Positions 44,842-54,597 of a DNA stretch of 64,000 bases are shown here, piece after piece. The notes below the pieces were generated by a model that saw only the letters and a program-made list of their open reading frames with translations, was not told where the DNA came from and searched no databases. The translations under genes and the position numbers were made by a program. The stretch comes from Clostridiales bacterium (GTDB taxonomy: Bacteria > Bacillota > Clostridia > Christensenellales > CAG-138), in the NCBI GenBank assembly GCA_004558825.1, contig SFDB01000005.1, positions 33,432 to 97,431 on the forward strand, written 5' to 3'. The stretch's first letter is position 1. Each line of letters opens with the position of its first letter.

Positions 44842-46053
44842 ATGCTAAAGTGCGTTTTTTCAAAACAGGCGGCAATGCTCGGCGTTACGCCTGTAGACAA
44901 CATTTTTTTATGCGAATACATGCCGAAGGCACCCGAAGGATATGTGAAGGCATATCTGTACGGACTGATGCAGTGCAGCGATCCGTATGCGGACTCCGAA
45001 GACATGGAGAAGGCGCTCGGCTGCACATCGGAATTTCTCGAAGAGGCGTTTGCGTATTGGCAGCGTGCGGGGCTTGTTTCAATAATCGCGGGCAGCCCCC
45101 TCACGGTGAATTACCTGAGCCCGTACCGCGTGGGCCGCGAAGTTTCGACAGGCGTGCCGATGCAGGAGCGCAGGGAGCTTGTGGAGGAGCTTTCGAAAAT
45201 ATTCGGCACACGCGCGTTGTCGGGCAACGAGCTCAGGCACATATTTGACTGGATAGACGTTTTCAGTTTTGAGGATGGCGCTGTAAAGGAGCTTTGCGCC
45301 TACTGCGCGGCGAAAAAGGGCGCGCGCGTCAGCATAAATTATATGGACGCCGTGGCCAAGGCGTGGGCGGACATAGGCGTTACGACGCTTGAAAAAGCGA
45401 AAAAGCATATCGCGCAAGAGAGTGAAACGACGGGCGGCGCGCAGAAGCTGCTCGGTCATTTAAGAATATCGCGCCGCGCCACTGCGGACGAGCTTGCGCT
45501 TTATGAAAAGTGGACTAAGGGCTGGGGCTTTGACGAAGAGAGCATATTCGCGCTTTGCGCACAGATGACGGGCGCGCAGAGGCCGTCGTTCAAGTATCTC
45601 GACACGGTGCTCGAGTCATACCGCCGAAACGGTTCGGTTAAGCCCGAGGATATAGATAAATATCTCAAGCGGCGCGACGCCGCGAACGAGCTTGCGCGTC
45701 TTATACTCAAACGAGCCGCCGTCGACCGTGCGCCGCGCGGGCAGGAGGCAGAAGAGGTGGAACGCTGGCTGAACGCATGGGAAATGGAGCCTGAAGCGCT
45801 GCTTTACGCGGCGGAGCTTTGTCAAAACGAATCGTCGCCTTTTTCGCGTATAAGAACGCTTGTGACGGACTGGCACGCGGCAGGCGTACGGCATATGGCC
45901 GATGCGCGCGAATATACAGAGAAGAACGGCGTATTCAAGGCGAAGCGCAGGCAGAAGCAGAAGCCGAACGAGCTTAAATATCCGCAGCGCCAAATATCGG
46001 ACGCTGATTATGACGACATATTCATTGATTTCGACGATGAAGGGAGCGACTAA
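44842..46053 (+). CDS. DnaD-domain primosome protein
   Basis: DnaD-like replication restart/initiation factor. 403 residues from the ATG at 44842; a GTG at 44827 is an alternative. N-terminal FLCEYMPKAPEGYVKAYLYG is typical. Two DnaB2/DnaD C-terminal modules (about 105-185 and 210-285), each with the YMDAVAKAW or KYLDTVLESY helix. The tail is basic. Upstream TGATATAAT at 44763-44771 is an extended -10. The stop overlaps the helicase-loader gene (TAATG). Confidence 0.85.
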   Translation: MLKCVFSKQAAMLGVTPVDNIFLCEYMPKAPEGYVKAYLYGLMQCSDPYADSEDMEKALGCTSEFLEEAFAYWQRAGLVSIIAGSPLTVNYLSPYRVGREVSTGVPMQERRELVEELSKIFGTRALSGNELRHIFDWIDVFSFEDGAVKELCAYCAAKKGARVSINYMDAVAKAWADIGVTTLEKAKKHIAQESETTGGAQKLLGHLRISRRATADELALYEKWTKGWGFDEESIFALCAQMTGAQRPSFKYLDTVLESYRRNGSVKPEDIDKYLKRRDAANELARLILKRAAVDRAPRGQEAEEVERWLNAWEMEPEALLYAAELCQNESSPFSRIRTLVTDWHAAGVRHMADAREYTEKNGVFKAKRRQKQKPNELKYPQRQISDADYDDIFIDFDDEGSD

Positions 46054-47000
46054 TGAGAATACCGCCTGACATACAGAACGAATACGCGCTTTTGCGGCAG
46101 AAGGCGCAAAGAGAGGCCGAAAACAGGCGGCGCGAGGTGTTCGAGCGCGAACCGCGCATAGAGGCGCTTGAGGACGAGATAAGGCGCGTGGCGTTCGAAT
46201 ACGGTATAAGATTGCGCAATTCAAACGATGCCGCAGAGCTGAAGCTTGAGACGGAAAGCACGATTGCGAAGCTGAACGAGGCGGAATGTGACGCGCTTGA
46301 AGCGCTCGGGTATCCGCGTGACTTTTTTGCCCCGCGATACAGGTGCGCCGAGTGCGGCGACACGGGTTTTGCCGATGCGGCTAAGACGAAGATGTGCGCG
46401 TGCCTTGAAAACAGGCTGCTGAAGCGGCGCTACGAGCTTTCATATGTCGACGGTGCGGCGCGCTTTGAAAACTTCGACATATCGCTGTTTGCCGACGGCG
46501 CGGCGCGCAAAAGAATGGAGAAGATACGCGCCTTCCTTGAGCGATATGCCGACGATTTTCCGGACAACGAGGTTCGGAACTTGCTTTTGATGGGAAACAC
46601 GGGCCTCGGGAAAACCTTTATGCTTAGCTGCGTTGCGGGCAGGCTTATGGAGCGAGGCAAAAGCGCCGTCAGGATAACGTCGTATAATCTCATAACCACG
46701 GTTCTTAACAAGATGCGGGCAAATGAAGAGCTGCCGACCTTCACGGAACCCGATTTTCTTATAATCGACGATCTGGGGACGGAGCCGCTTATACCGAACG
46801 TGACCGTATCCCAGCTTTTCGCGGTGCTGAATGAGCGCATCGACATGCGCCGCCCAATCGGCATTGCAACTAACCTTTCGCCTGCCGACCTGTCGGAGCG
46901 CTATGGTGAGCGCATAGTTTCGCGGCTCTTGTCGCCGATGAGCTTTAGCGTCATACATCTTGAGGGCGGCGATTTGCGCAGGCGAAAAAAAGCGGATTGA
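46053..47000 (+). CDS. DnaC/DnaI-like helicase loader ATPase
   Basis: AAA+ ATPase that loads the replicative helicase with DnaD. 315 residues. An N-terminal coiled segment, a zinc-ribbon-like cluster (CAECGDTGF and CACLE) near residues 90-117, Walker A MGNTGLGKTF near 180, Walker B LIIDDLGTEP near 236, and sensor region IGIATNLSP. Coupled to the DnaD-domain gene, the standard Clostridia pair. Confidence 0.9.
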   Translation: MRIPPDIQNEYALLRQKAQREAENRRREVFEREPRIEALEDEIRRVAFEYGIRLRNSNDAAELKLETESTIAKLNEAECDALEALGYPRDFFAPRYRCAECGDTGFADAAKTKMCACLENRLLKRRYELSYVDGAARFENFDISLFADGAARKRMEKIRAFLERYADDFPDNEVRNLLLMGNTGLGKTFMLSCVAGRLMERGKSAVRITSYNLITTVLNKMRANEELPTFTEPDFLIIDDLGTEPLIPNVTVSQLFAVLNERIDMRRPIGIATNLSPADLSERYGERIVSRLLSPMSFSVIHLEGGDLRRRKKAD

Positions 47001-47023
47001 TAGTATCGGCTTTTGGCGATGCA

Positions 47024-47052
47024 TTGCGCATTTGCGCGGCCGCTGATATAAT
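47024..47052 (+). promoter_or_regulatory. Promoter of the M32 carboxypeptidase gene
   Basis: TTGCGC, 17-base spacer, TATAAT with TGa before it (extended -10). Confidence 0.75.
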
Positions 47053-47080
47053 ATATGCAAAACACACGGAGGCGATTGTT

Positions 47081-48580
47081 ATGGAACTAAACGCTGCGCT
47101 TGATAAATTCAATGCTTCAAAACGGCTTTTACGCGCATATACCCATGCGCAGAACATGCTTTATTACGATTCGGTCACGGCCGCGCCTAAGGGCTGCATA
47201 AGGGGCTTGGGCGATACGATGGAGGTCATGTCCGAGGAAGAGTACAAAATCACCATGGATGATGCTTATATCGAGGCCGTGGAAACTCTTTATAAAGAAA
47301 AGGATAAGCTCGATTTCATACCGCGCCGCGAGATAGAAGAGGAATATGAATCGATACGAAAGGTGCGCTGCATACCGAAGGACGAATATCTTGAGTTTTC
47401 AAAGCTTACGACGCAGGCGCAGCATGTTTGGCACGAGGCTAAGGCAAACAACGATTATGCGTTGTTCGAACCGTATCTTGAGAAGCTCGTGGATTACAGC
47501 AGGCGCTTTGCGGGCTACATTGCACCCGAAAAGGCGGCGTACGATTATTGGCTTAACGAGCATGAAAACGGCCTGAGCATGGCGGTGCTTGACGAATATT
47601 TCGGGCTTATAAAGGAAAAGCTTGTTCCTCTGATAAAACGCATAGGCGAAGCGAAGCAGCCCGAAACGCGCTTTCTTGACGAGCTGTATCCGATAGATAA
47701 GCAAAGGGAGCTTTCGGGCTATCTCATGGACGTGATGTCGATAAGCAGGGACAACTGCGCGATAGGCGAAACGGAGCATCCGTTCACGCTCAACTTCAAT
47801 AAATATGATGTACGCATAACGACGCATTATCATGAGCATGTGCCGGCAAGCTCAATGTACAGCGTCATACATGAGGGCGGTCATGCGCTTTATGAGCTGC
47901 ATACGGGCGATGAGCTTTACGGCACGTCGCTTGCGCAGGGCGCATCCACGGCAATGCACGAGTCGCAGTCGAGAATGTTTGAGAACATGATAGGTCGTTC
48001 GCGCGAGTTTATCGAACTCATATTCCCCAAGCTCAAGGAGCTTTTCCCGACGCAGCTTGACGGCGTTACGGCGGAGACGTTCTACAGGGCTGTTAATAAG
48101 TGCGAGCCCTCGCTCATACGGACGGAAGCGGACGAGCTCACATATTCGCTCCATGTGCTTATAAGATATGAGGCGGAGAAGAAGCTGTTTGCGGGCGAAG
48201 TGACGACTAAGGAGCTTCCTGCGCTTTGGAACAGCCTTTATAAGGAGTATCTCGGCGTAGATGTGCCGAACGATACGCAGGGAGTTCTTCAGGATTCGCA
48301 CTGGAGCGGCGGCGCGTTCGGCTATTTCCCGTCGTATTCCGTGGGAAGCGCGTACTCGGCGCAGATATATTCGCACATGGATAAGGATATAGGCGTGGCG
48401 GCGCTTGTGCGCGAGGGCAGGCTTTCAAACATAGTAGACTGGCTCACCGAGCGCATATATAAGTACGGCGCCGCAAAAAAGCCGTTCGAGCTGCTTGAGG
48501 AGAGCTGCGGCGAGAAGTTCGATCCGCATTACTATATAGACTATCTGACCGACAAGTTTACGAAGCTTTACGAGCTTTAA
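47081..48580 (+). CDS. M32-family metallocarboxypeptidase (carboxypeptidase Taq-like)
   Basis: Zinc carboxypeptidase in the cytoplasm. 499 residues from the ATG at 47081 (ACGGAGG upstream). Zinc motif VIHEGGHALYE near residue 260, with the third ligand in TAMHESQSRMFEN. Other family segments: RITTHYHEHVPASSMYSV and the IRTEADELTYSLHVL stretch. Full length. Confidence 0.94.
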   Translation: MELNAALDKFNASKRLLRAYTHAQNMLYYDSVTAAPKGCIRGLGDTMEVMSEEEYKITMDDAYIEAVETLYKEKDKLDFIPRREIEEEYESIRKVRCIPKDEYLEFSKLTTQAQHVWHEAKANNDYALFEPYLEKLVDYSRRFAGYIAPEKAAYDYWLNEHENGLSMAVLDEYFGLIKEKLVPLIKRIGEAKQPETRFLDELYPIDKQRELSGYLMDVMSISRDNCAIGETEHPFTLNFNKYDVRITTHYHEHVPASSMYSVIHEGGHALYELHTGDELYGTSLAQGASTAMHESQSRMFENMIGRSREFIELIFPKLKELFPTQLDGVTAETFYRAVNKCEPSLIRTEADELTYSLHVLIRYEAEKKLFAGEVTTKELPALWNSLYKEYLGVDVPNDTQGVLQDSHWSGGAFGYFPSYSVGSAYSAQIYSHMDKDIGVAALVREGRLSNIVDWLTERIYKYGAAKKPFELLEESCGEKFDPHYYIDYLTDKFTKLYEL

Positions 48581-48599
48581 GGCTTAGAACGATAAAGAG

Positions 48600-48638
48600 G
48601 GCGGCCCCGCAGAGATTTCAAAGCGGTGGCCGCCTTTT
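48600..48638 (+). terminator. Terminator of the M32 gene
   Basis: GGCGGCC / GGCCGCC stem with a 21-base loop and TTTT after it. Confidence 0.7.
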
Positions 48639-48806
48639 CACGCAAAATAGGGGAGACCTCTGCGGCCGCTAATCTGTTCCCGAATGAAACACAAACGAAA
48701 TTGCTTGTACACATTGATATATGGCAATCGTTTTGTTGCGCTGCAGCAATTTAGCATTTACGTTTAAGCAGTAGTTTTATTTGATATATACCTTCCTCTC
48801 ATAGGC

Positions 48807-49889
48807 TTATACACTTATACCTGCCTGTAAAAAGGCATTCAATATCTGCCTATCCGGCTTCAAATATTCCAGATAGTATTTTTCGTTGGCCTTCTTCATT
48901 TCATAAAGCAAAGCTGGATTTGAATATAACTTGTCAACTGCATTCAGGCATTCATCTATTGTATCATACGGAATATAGTGTTTTCCGTCATCGAATCCGC
49001 CTGGAACAACATATTCAAAGCGTTCGGCTACAATTGCGCGCGCAGCCGCAACATATTCTCCGGTTTTCCAGCCTATACTTCGGTGCAATCCCATAGTGCC
49101 GATACAAATATCAGAATTTTTCATTTTATCAATATAATTCTTTTTCTTAACAAAAGATTTAGGCACAACCAAATCGGGACATCTGTTTTCGGAAAAAGAG
49201 TCTTGGAACATACCCCCTTGAAAAGCATCTCCGTATTCACGTTTTAAGCGTCTCATTATTTCAATGCGATCTGCATTGATTCGTTGGCGCTCCTCGATCA
49301 TATACTCCCGATATGCGTAAACATCGCGAGGTAAATTTTTATCCAGCTTGATTGCGCTGTCATCCCATAGCCTTGCCATAAAAATAATAGTTATCCCATT
49401 TTCTTTCCAATCAGCCCTGCCTTCGAAGTATTCCGGATATGTACATTGCGAATAGCCTGAAAAATCTTTGATTTTTTTGCTGATCTTCTGTAACGGTGAG
49501 CTTGGCCTGTCAATGGGATTACCCGGAAAAGTTGAATAGTAATTGAATCCGAACGGCTGTACTTTTTTATTATCTACAAATATTTCAGGCGTCACAATAT
49601 CAGTTTTGTTCGAGTAGTCGCGAGCAAAGTAGGCATCAACTCGATTGAGGTAGTCCTTACCGCTCTGCTCGCACAAGACCCACCTGTCTCCTAAGTCAAA
49701 TGCGATTATTTTGCCATCTATTTCAGCCTCGACAATCTGCATTGAGCCCTCCGGAACATTCCGAAAATTATTTATGTTTTCGATGAAGCTTACATCTAAT
49801 GCGCCAGATCTGCCCAGGATATTAAAACCTGAAAGCAATCTAGATACAGATGCATGTCTGCCATAAAAAACCACGCAGCTTTTTGCCAT
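48807..49889 (-). CDS. Glycosyltransferase-like protein (GT-B type), AT-rich, probably acquired
   Basis: 360 residues from the ATG at 49889. The C-terminal third (DICIGTMGLHRSIGWKTGEY, then VAERFEYVVPGGF and NPALLYEMKKANEKYYLEYL) looks like the nucleotide-sugar-binding half of a GT-B transferase. The N-terminal half (SCVVFYGRHASVSRLLSGF) has no clear domain. Base composition is clearly more AT-rich than the neighbours and codon use differs (AAA, ATT, TTT common), suggesting transfer. The RBS is poor: AGGAGG lies 15 bases upstream. No other polysaccharide genes are near. Confidence 0.6.
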   Translation of the reverse strand: MAKSCVVFYGRHASVSRLLSGFNILGRSGALDVSFIENINNFRNVPEGSMQIVEAEIDGKIIAFDLGDRWVLCEQSGKDYLNRVDAYFARDYSNKTDIVTPEIFVDNKKVQPFGFNYYSTFPGNPIDRPSSPLQKISKKIKDFSGYSQCTYPEYFEGRADWKENGITIIFMARLWDDSAIKLDKNLPRDVYAYREYMIEERQRINADRIEIMRRLKREYGDAFQGGMFQDSFSENRCPDLVVPKSFVKKKNYIDKMKNSDICIGTMGLHRSIGWKTGEYVAAARAIVAERFEYVVPGGFDDGKHYIPYDTIDECLNAVDKLYSNPALLYEMKKANEKYYLEYLKPDRQILNAFLQAGISV

Positions 49890-50134
49890 AAGAAACCCGC
49901 TCAACCTCCTGCATAAAGCCTTGCCGGCATGTCGTTTTAATTCTGATTCTGCATGTACCTATTGATGAGCCGATCGTACATCGTATTATGCATCTTTACA
50001 GCACAATACCATCGAGATACGATAGCAACATAATTAATAATGCACAAATAAATTATAGCATAGTTTTCAGAGCACTGTAACAGGAAAACAAGAGTATATT
50101 TCAACATTAAACCGAAAATATATCGTCCGCCATA

Positions 50135-50162
50135 TTGCAAAACCGCGCATATTTGATATAAT
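50135..50162 (+). promoter_or_regulatory. Promoter of the riboswitch-ATPase unit
   Basis: TTGCAA, 16-base spacer, TATAAT with TGa before the -10. Predicted start near 50169, about 16 bases before helix P1. Confidence 0.7.
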
Positions 50163-50184
50163 CTAATAACAAACCGAATAACGT

Positions 50185-50293
50185 GGTTATGAGGGAGTAG
50201 TTTCGCCTGCCGCTAAGGCGGGTGGTCAGGGTCGTCATCACGACGCGATGCCGTCCGGCTCTGACAGGTGAAAACCTTGACGGGACTCATGTA
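50185..50293 (+). promoter_or_regulatory. yybP-ykoY (Mn2+) riboswitch
   Basis: Conserved blocks of the class are present: GAGGGAGTAG at the 5' side, GTCGTCATCACGAC, and CCGGCTCTGACAGGTGAAAA followed by CCTTGACGGGACTC. P1 is GGTTATGAG (50185-50193) with CTCATGTA (50286-50293). The downstream gene is a P-type Ca2+/Mn2+ ATPase, a known target of this class. The 3' strand of P1 is also the first strand of the terminator (next entry), giving an ON switch. Confidence 0.9.
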
Positions 50294-50325
50294 TGTCTGA
50301 ATCGCGGGACATATGTGAGTTTTTT
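50285..50325 (+). terminator. Riboswitch-controlled intrinsic terminator
   Basis: ACTCATGTATGTC (50285-50297) pairs with GACATATGTGAGT (50308-50320), two G.U pairs, followed by six T residues. Its first strand overlaps riboswitch P1, so formation of the two structures is mutually exclusive. This also rules out ATG 50293 as the ATPase start. Confidence 0.9.
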
Positions 50326-50358
50326 AATATAACAGCGCGACATGAAAGCGAGAGGAAA

Positions 50359-53013
50359 ATGAGACATTACCTTAACACCGCAGACGATGTGCTGCGGGAG
50401 ACCGGCAGCACGGCTGACGGATTAAGCGAGCGAGAAGCGCGGGAGCGCCTCGAGCGTTTCGGCAAAAACCGCCTGAAGGAGGGAAAGAAAAAGTCCGCCT
50501 TTGTTCGCTTCTTTGAGCAGCTCAAGGATCCTATGCTCATAATACTAATCGTTGCGGCGGCCGTGTCGGGCATAACGGCGGCGTATTCGGGCGAGAGCTT
50601 CACCGATGTGATAATAATAGGCGCCGTGGTGCTCATAAACGCGTTTCTCGGCATGTATCAGGAGTCAAAGGCCGAAAAGGCGATAGAGGCGCTTCAGGAG
50701 ATGACGTCGGCAACGAGCCGGGTCCTGCGAGGCGGCAGGGTTGAAACGGTCAGGAGCGAGGAGCTGGTCCCGGGCGACGTGATACTTATCGATGCGGGCG
50801 ATGCGATACCGGCGGACGCGCGGCTTATAGAGTGCGCGAGCCTCAAGGTGGAGGAATCGGCGCTGACCGGCGAGAGCGTGCCGGTGCTCAAGCAGGTTGA
50901 AGCGATAGACGGCGATAACGATATACCGCTCGGCGACCGCAGGAATATGGTATATATGGGCGGAACGGCCGTATACGGAAGGGCGCGCGCGGTGGTCGTG
51001 TCCACGGGCATGGATACGGAGATGGGTAAGATAGCCGGCGCGCTTGCCAACACGCAGGACGGCGAGACTCCGCTTCAAAAGAAGCTTGCGCAGCTCAGCC
51101 GCGTACTGACATGGCTTGTGCTCGGAATATGCGTGTTCATGTTCGCGTTCAGTCTTATAAGCGATTATCTGCGTCTTGGCACGATAACCGGCGCAACGGT
51201 GCTTTCGACGTTTATGATAGCCGTAAGCCTTGCCGTTGCAGCTATTCCCGAAGGGCTTGCCACGGTTGTTACGATATCGCTGTCGATAGGCGTGACGCGC
51301 ATGTCGAAGCGAAACGCCGTCATTCGCAAGCTCACGGCCGTAGAAACGCTCGGCTGCGCTCAGATAATTTGCAGCGATAAGACGGGTACGCTCACGCAGA
51401 ACAAGATGACCGTAACAAGATATGCGGGCGCCGATGAAAAGCTTCTTGCACGGGCGATGGCGCTGTGTTCGGACGCTGAGCTTGAAAAGAACGGGGCGGT
51501 GGGCGAACCAACGGAGTGTGCGCTTGTCAACTATGCGGCGTCGATTGGACTCGATAAGAACGAGCTGAAGGCCGAATGCCCGAGGATTGGCGAAGCGCCG
51601 TTTGACAGCATGAGAAAGCTTATGAGCACCGTTCATGACTGCGACGGAAGGATTGTTCAATACACGAAGGGCGCGCCCGACGTGCTTATTGAGCGCTGCA
51701 CGCATTATTTCGACGGCGAAAAAGACGTACCCCTGACCGAGGCTAAAAAGGCTGAAATACTTGCTGAAAACAAGAGCATGGCCGACGAGGCGCTGCGTGC
51801 GCTCATGGCTGCGCGCCGCTTCTACGACGCCGCTCCCGAGAGATTCGAGCCGGCGGATATGGAGCGCGACCTTACATATATAGGACTTGTCGGCATGATA
51901 GACCCCGTTCGCCCCGAAGCGGTCGCGGCCGTGGCGGAGTGCCGCAGTGCGGGGATACGCCCGATAATGATAACGGGCGACCATCGTGACACCGCTGTGG
52001 CCATAGCGAAGCAGCTTGGCATAATCGACGACGCGAGCGGTGCGATAACGGGCGCGGAGCTCGAGTGCATGAGCGACGATGAGCTCGACGAAAACCTTGA
52101 AAAATATTCTGTTTACGCGCGCGTACAGCCGGAGCACAAGGTGCGTATAGTCGAGGCGTGGCGCAGACGCGGCATGATATCTGCAATGACGGGCGACGGC
52201 GTGAACGACGCGCCGTCCATAAAAACGGCGGATATAGGCGTAGGCATGGGCATAACGGGTACAGACGTCACAAAGAACGTCGCTGATATGGTGCTTGCGG
52301 ACGACAACTTTGCGACAATAGTAACGGCCGTCGAAGAAGGACGGCGTATATATGACAATATCCGCAAAACGATACAGTTCCTGCTTGCATCGAACGCGAG
52401 CGAGGTGCTGAGCGTATTTGCGGCCACAATAATGGGCTTTACAATACTCGAGCCCGTGCATCTTCTGTGGATAAATCTTATAACAGACTGTCTGCCCGCT
52501 CTTTCGCTTGCGATGGAAAAAGCAAGCCCGAATATAATGAGCGAGCGGCCGCGCAGCGCGAAGGAAGGCATATTTGCGCGCGGCATGGGGTTTGATATAG
52601 CGTACCAGGGAGTTTTGCTTGCCGTGCTAACCCTTGCGGCGTATTTCATAGGCCACTTTATGGAGACGGGCGAATGGTCGATGACCCAAAGCAGCGACGG
52701 AATGACGATGGCTTTCCTTACAATGAGCCTCGCGGAGATATTCCACGGCGTCAATATGCGCTCGCAGCGAGGCAGCCTGTTCTCGGTTAAGCACTTTAAC
52801 GGCTGGCTGTTCGGGTCGCTTATAATTACGCTGTTTCTCACGGTCGGCGTGACGACGATACCGTTCCTGAGCGATGCCTTCGGTTTTGAGCACATAAGCG
52901 CCGCCGAGTTTGGCGTGGCCGCAGGCTTAGGCGTATCTATGGTGCCTATTGTTGAGCTGGTGAAGCTCATCGAGCGCACGATAGATAAGCTTAGACACAG
53001 GAAACATAAATAA
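50359..53013 (+). CDS. P-type (P2A) Ca2+/Mn2+-transporting ATPase
   Basis: Cation-export ATPase of the plasma membrane. 884 residues from the ATG at 50359 (AGAGGA upstream, after the terminator). N-terminal cation domain, TGES actuator motif (LTGESVP), phosphorylation site CSDKTGTLTQNKM near residue 336, MTGDGVNDAPSIK near 610, and a C-terminal cation ATPase domain of six helices. The transmembrane IPEGL and NASE segments fit Ca2+/Mn2+ pumps. The upstream Mn2+ riboswitch argues for Mn2+ export in vivo. Confidence 0.93.
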   Translation: MRHYLNTADDVLRETGSTADGLSEREARERLERFGKNRLKEGKKKSAFVRFFEQLKDPMLIILIVAAAVSGITAAYSGESFTDVIIIGAVVLINAFLGMYQESKAEKAIEALQEMTSATSRVLRGGRVETVRSEELVPGDVILIDAGDAIPADARLIECASLKVEESALTGESVPVLKQVEAIDGDNDIPLGDRRNMVYMGGTAVYGRARAVVVSTGMDTEMGKIAGALANTQDGETPLQKKLAQLSRVLTWLVLGICVFMFAFSLISDYLRLGTITGATVLSTFMIAVSLAVAAIPEGLATVVTISLSIGVTRMSKRNAVIRKLTAVETLGCAQIICSDKTGTLTQNKMTVTRYAGADEKLLARAMALCSDAELEKNGAVGEPTECALVNYAASIGLDKNELKAECPRIGEAPFDSMRKLMSTVHDCDGRIVQYTKGAPDVLIERCTHYFDGEKDVPLTEAKKAEILAENKSMADEALRALMAARRFYDAAPERFEPADMERDLTYIGLVGMIDPVRPEAVAAVAECRSAGIRPIMITGDHRDTAVAIAKQLGIIDDASGAITGAELECMSDDELDENLEKYSVYARVQPEHKVRIVEAWRRRGMISAMTGDGVNDAPSIKTADIGVGMGITGTDVTKNVADMVLADDNFATIVTAVEEGRRIYDNIRKTIQFLLASNASEVLSVFAATIMGFTILEPVHLLWINLITDCLPALSLAMEKASPNIMSERPRSAKEGIFARGMGFDIAYQGVLLAVLTLAAYFIGHFMETGEWSMTQSSDGMTMAFLTMSLAEIFHGVNMRSQRGSLFSVKHFNGWLFGSLIITLFLTVGVTTIPFLSDAFGFEHISAAEFGVAAGLGVSMVPIVELVKLIERTIDKLRHRKHK

Positions 53014-53024
53014 CGACTGAAGCT

Positions 53025-53059
53025 GCGGCTCGGCGCATATGCGGCCGAGCCGCATATGC
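53025..53059 (+). terminator. Hairpin after the P-type ATPase gene
   Basis: Two overlapping alternative stems: GCGGCTCGGC/GCCGAGCCGC (53025-53053) and GCATATGCGG-ccgag-CCGCATATGC (53035-53059). Only a short T-run follows. Confidence 0.65.
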
Positions 53060-53166
53060 TTTGAAGACGGAAGACAGCGTTTAACTAATTTTTGACGATA
53101 GGCGCTTTATCTTTTTGTGGTATCTGTGCTATTATAAGGGATAATAAAACTCAGTGAGGATTCGCT

Positions 53167-54561
53167 ATGCAGATATACAATACAATGACACGCAGAAAAG
53201 AGGAGCTTGTGCCTCTTAAACCGGGCGAAATCAGTATTTATGTGTGCGGCCCGACCGTCTATAGCTTCATACATATCGGCAACGCAAGGCCGCTCATCGT
53301 TTTTGATACGCTGCGCCGCTATCTTGAGTACAGAGGCTATAAGGTCAAGTTCGTTCAAAACTTCACGGACGTCGACGATAAGGTCATACGCCGCGCGAAT
53401 GAGGACGGATGCTCAATAAGGGACGTGGCCGAGAAGTACATCGCCGAATACTATAAGGACGCAGAGGCGCTCAATGTCAAAAAGGCGACGGTTGCGCCGC
53501 GCGCGACGGAGCACATGGACGAGATAATCTCGCTCATAAAGGGCCTCATCGAGAAGGGCCATGCTTATCCCGCAGACAACGGAGACGTATACTTTGCCGT
53601 GAGGAGCTATGACAGCTACGGCAAGCTTACGGGACAGTCTATAGAATCGCTCGAAAGCGGCGCGAGGATAGATCCGGGCGAGCATAAGCGGGATCCGCTC
53701 GATTTCGCGCTTTGGAAGAGCGCCAAGCCCGGCGAGCCGTCGTGGGATTCGCCGTGGGGCAAAGGACGCCCCGGCTGGCATATCGAGTGCTCCGCGATGA
53801 GCATGAGCATACTCGGCGAAACGTTCGACATACACGCGGGCGGAAAAGACCTTATTTTCCCGCACCATGAGAACGAGATAGCGCAGAGCGAAGCCTGCAC
53901 GGGCAAGCCTTTTGCTCGATATTGGATGCACAACGGCCATATAAACATAGAAGGCCAGAAGATGTCAAAAAGCCTCGGCAACTTTAGAAACGTGCGCGAC
54001 ATAATTTCGGAATTCGACCCGAATGTGCTACGTCTTTTCATGCTGGGCGCGCATTACGCAAGCCCGATAAACTTCAGGCGCGAGCTCATGGAGCAGACGG
54101 CGGCGGCGTATGAGAGGCTTTGCACGGCGCGCGAAAGGCTGCGCGAGGCACAGACGGCGAATAATCCGAATGCTGAGGAAGAGGGCGCTTTTGCCGCAGC
54201 GCTCAAGGGCTATAAGCAAAGCTTTATTGAGGCGATGGACGACGATCTCAACACCGCCGATGCGATAGGCGTGCTTTTCGAGCTCGTACGCGCCGTAAAC
54301 ACCTTTGTTACGGAAAAACGCTCGAAGGCGGCCATAGATAACGCGGCAAGGGCGTTCGACGAGATTACGGGCGTGCTGGGAATATCGACCGACGCGAAGA
54401 GCGAAGAATTCCCCGAGGAGGCCGTAAGGCTTTTGAACGAGCGCACAGAGGCGCGCGCCGCGAAAAACTGGGCGCTTGCCGACGAGCTCAGGAACAGGCT
54501 TGCTCAGCTTGGCTTTGCGGTTGAGGATTCAAAGCAGGGCGCCAAGCTCAAGCGTATATAG
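53167..54561 (+). CDS. cysS: Cysteinyl-tRNA synthetase
   Basis: Class I synthetase charging tRNA-Cys. 464 residues. HIGH-type motif SFIHIGNARP near residue 35, KMSKSLGN (KMSKS) near 263, zinc ligands in CGPTVYS, the GWHIECSAMSM segment and the HHENE region. GTGAGGA upstream; an extended -10 TGCTATTAT lies about 30 bases before the ATG. Confidence 0.97.
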   Translation: MQIYNTMTRRKEELVPLKPGEISIYVCGPTVYSFIHIGNARPLIVFDTLRRYLEYRGYKVKFVQNFTDVDDKVIRRANEDGCSIRDVAEKYIAEYYKDAEALNVKKATVAPRATEHMDEIISLIKGLIEKGHAYPADNGDVYFAVRSYDSYGKLTGQSIESLESGARIDPGEHKRDPLDFALWKSAKPGEPSWDSPWGKGRPGWHIECSAMSMSILGETFDIHAGGKDLIFPHHENEIAQSEACTGKPFARYWMHNGHINIEGQKMSKSLGNFRNVRDIISEFDPNVLRLFMLGAHYASPINFRRELMEQTAAAYERLCTARERLREAQTANNPNAEEEGAFAAALKGYKQSFIEAMDDDLNTADAIGVLFELVRAVNTFVTEKRSKAAIDNAARAFDEITGVLGISTDAKSEEFPEEAVRLLNERTEARAAKNWALADELRNRLAQLGFAVEDSKQGAKLKRI

Positions 54562-54597
54562 CTGCCGATTCCCGGGAATCGTTAACGGAGGGACCCG

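Noticed and set aside
50665..52461. A 598-codon open frame antisense to the P-type ATPase
   Set aside because: Same reason: shadow composition, no RBS, and full overlap with an obvious ATPase.
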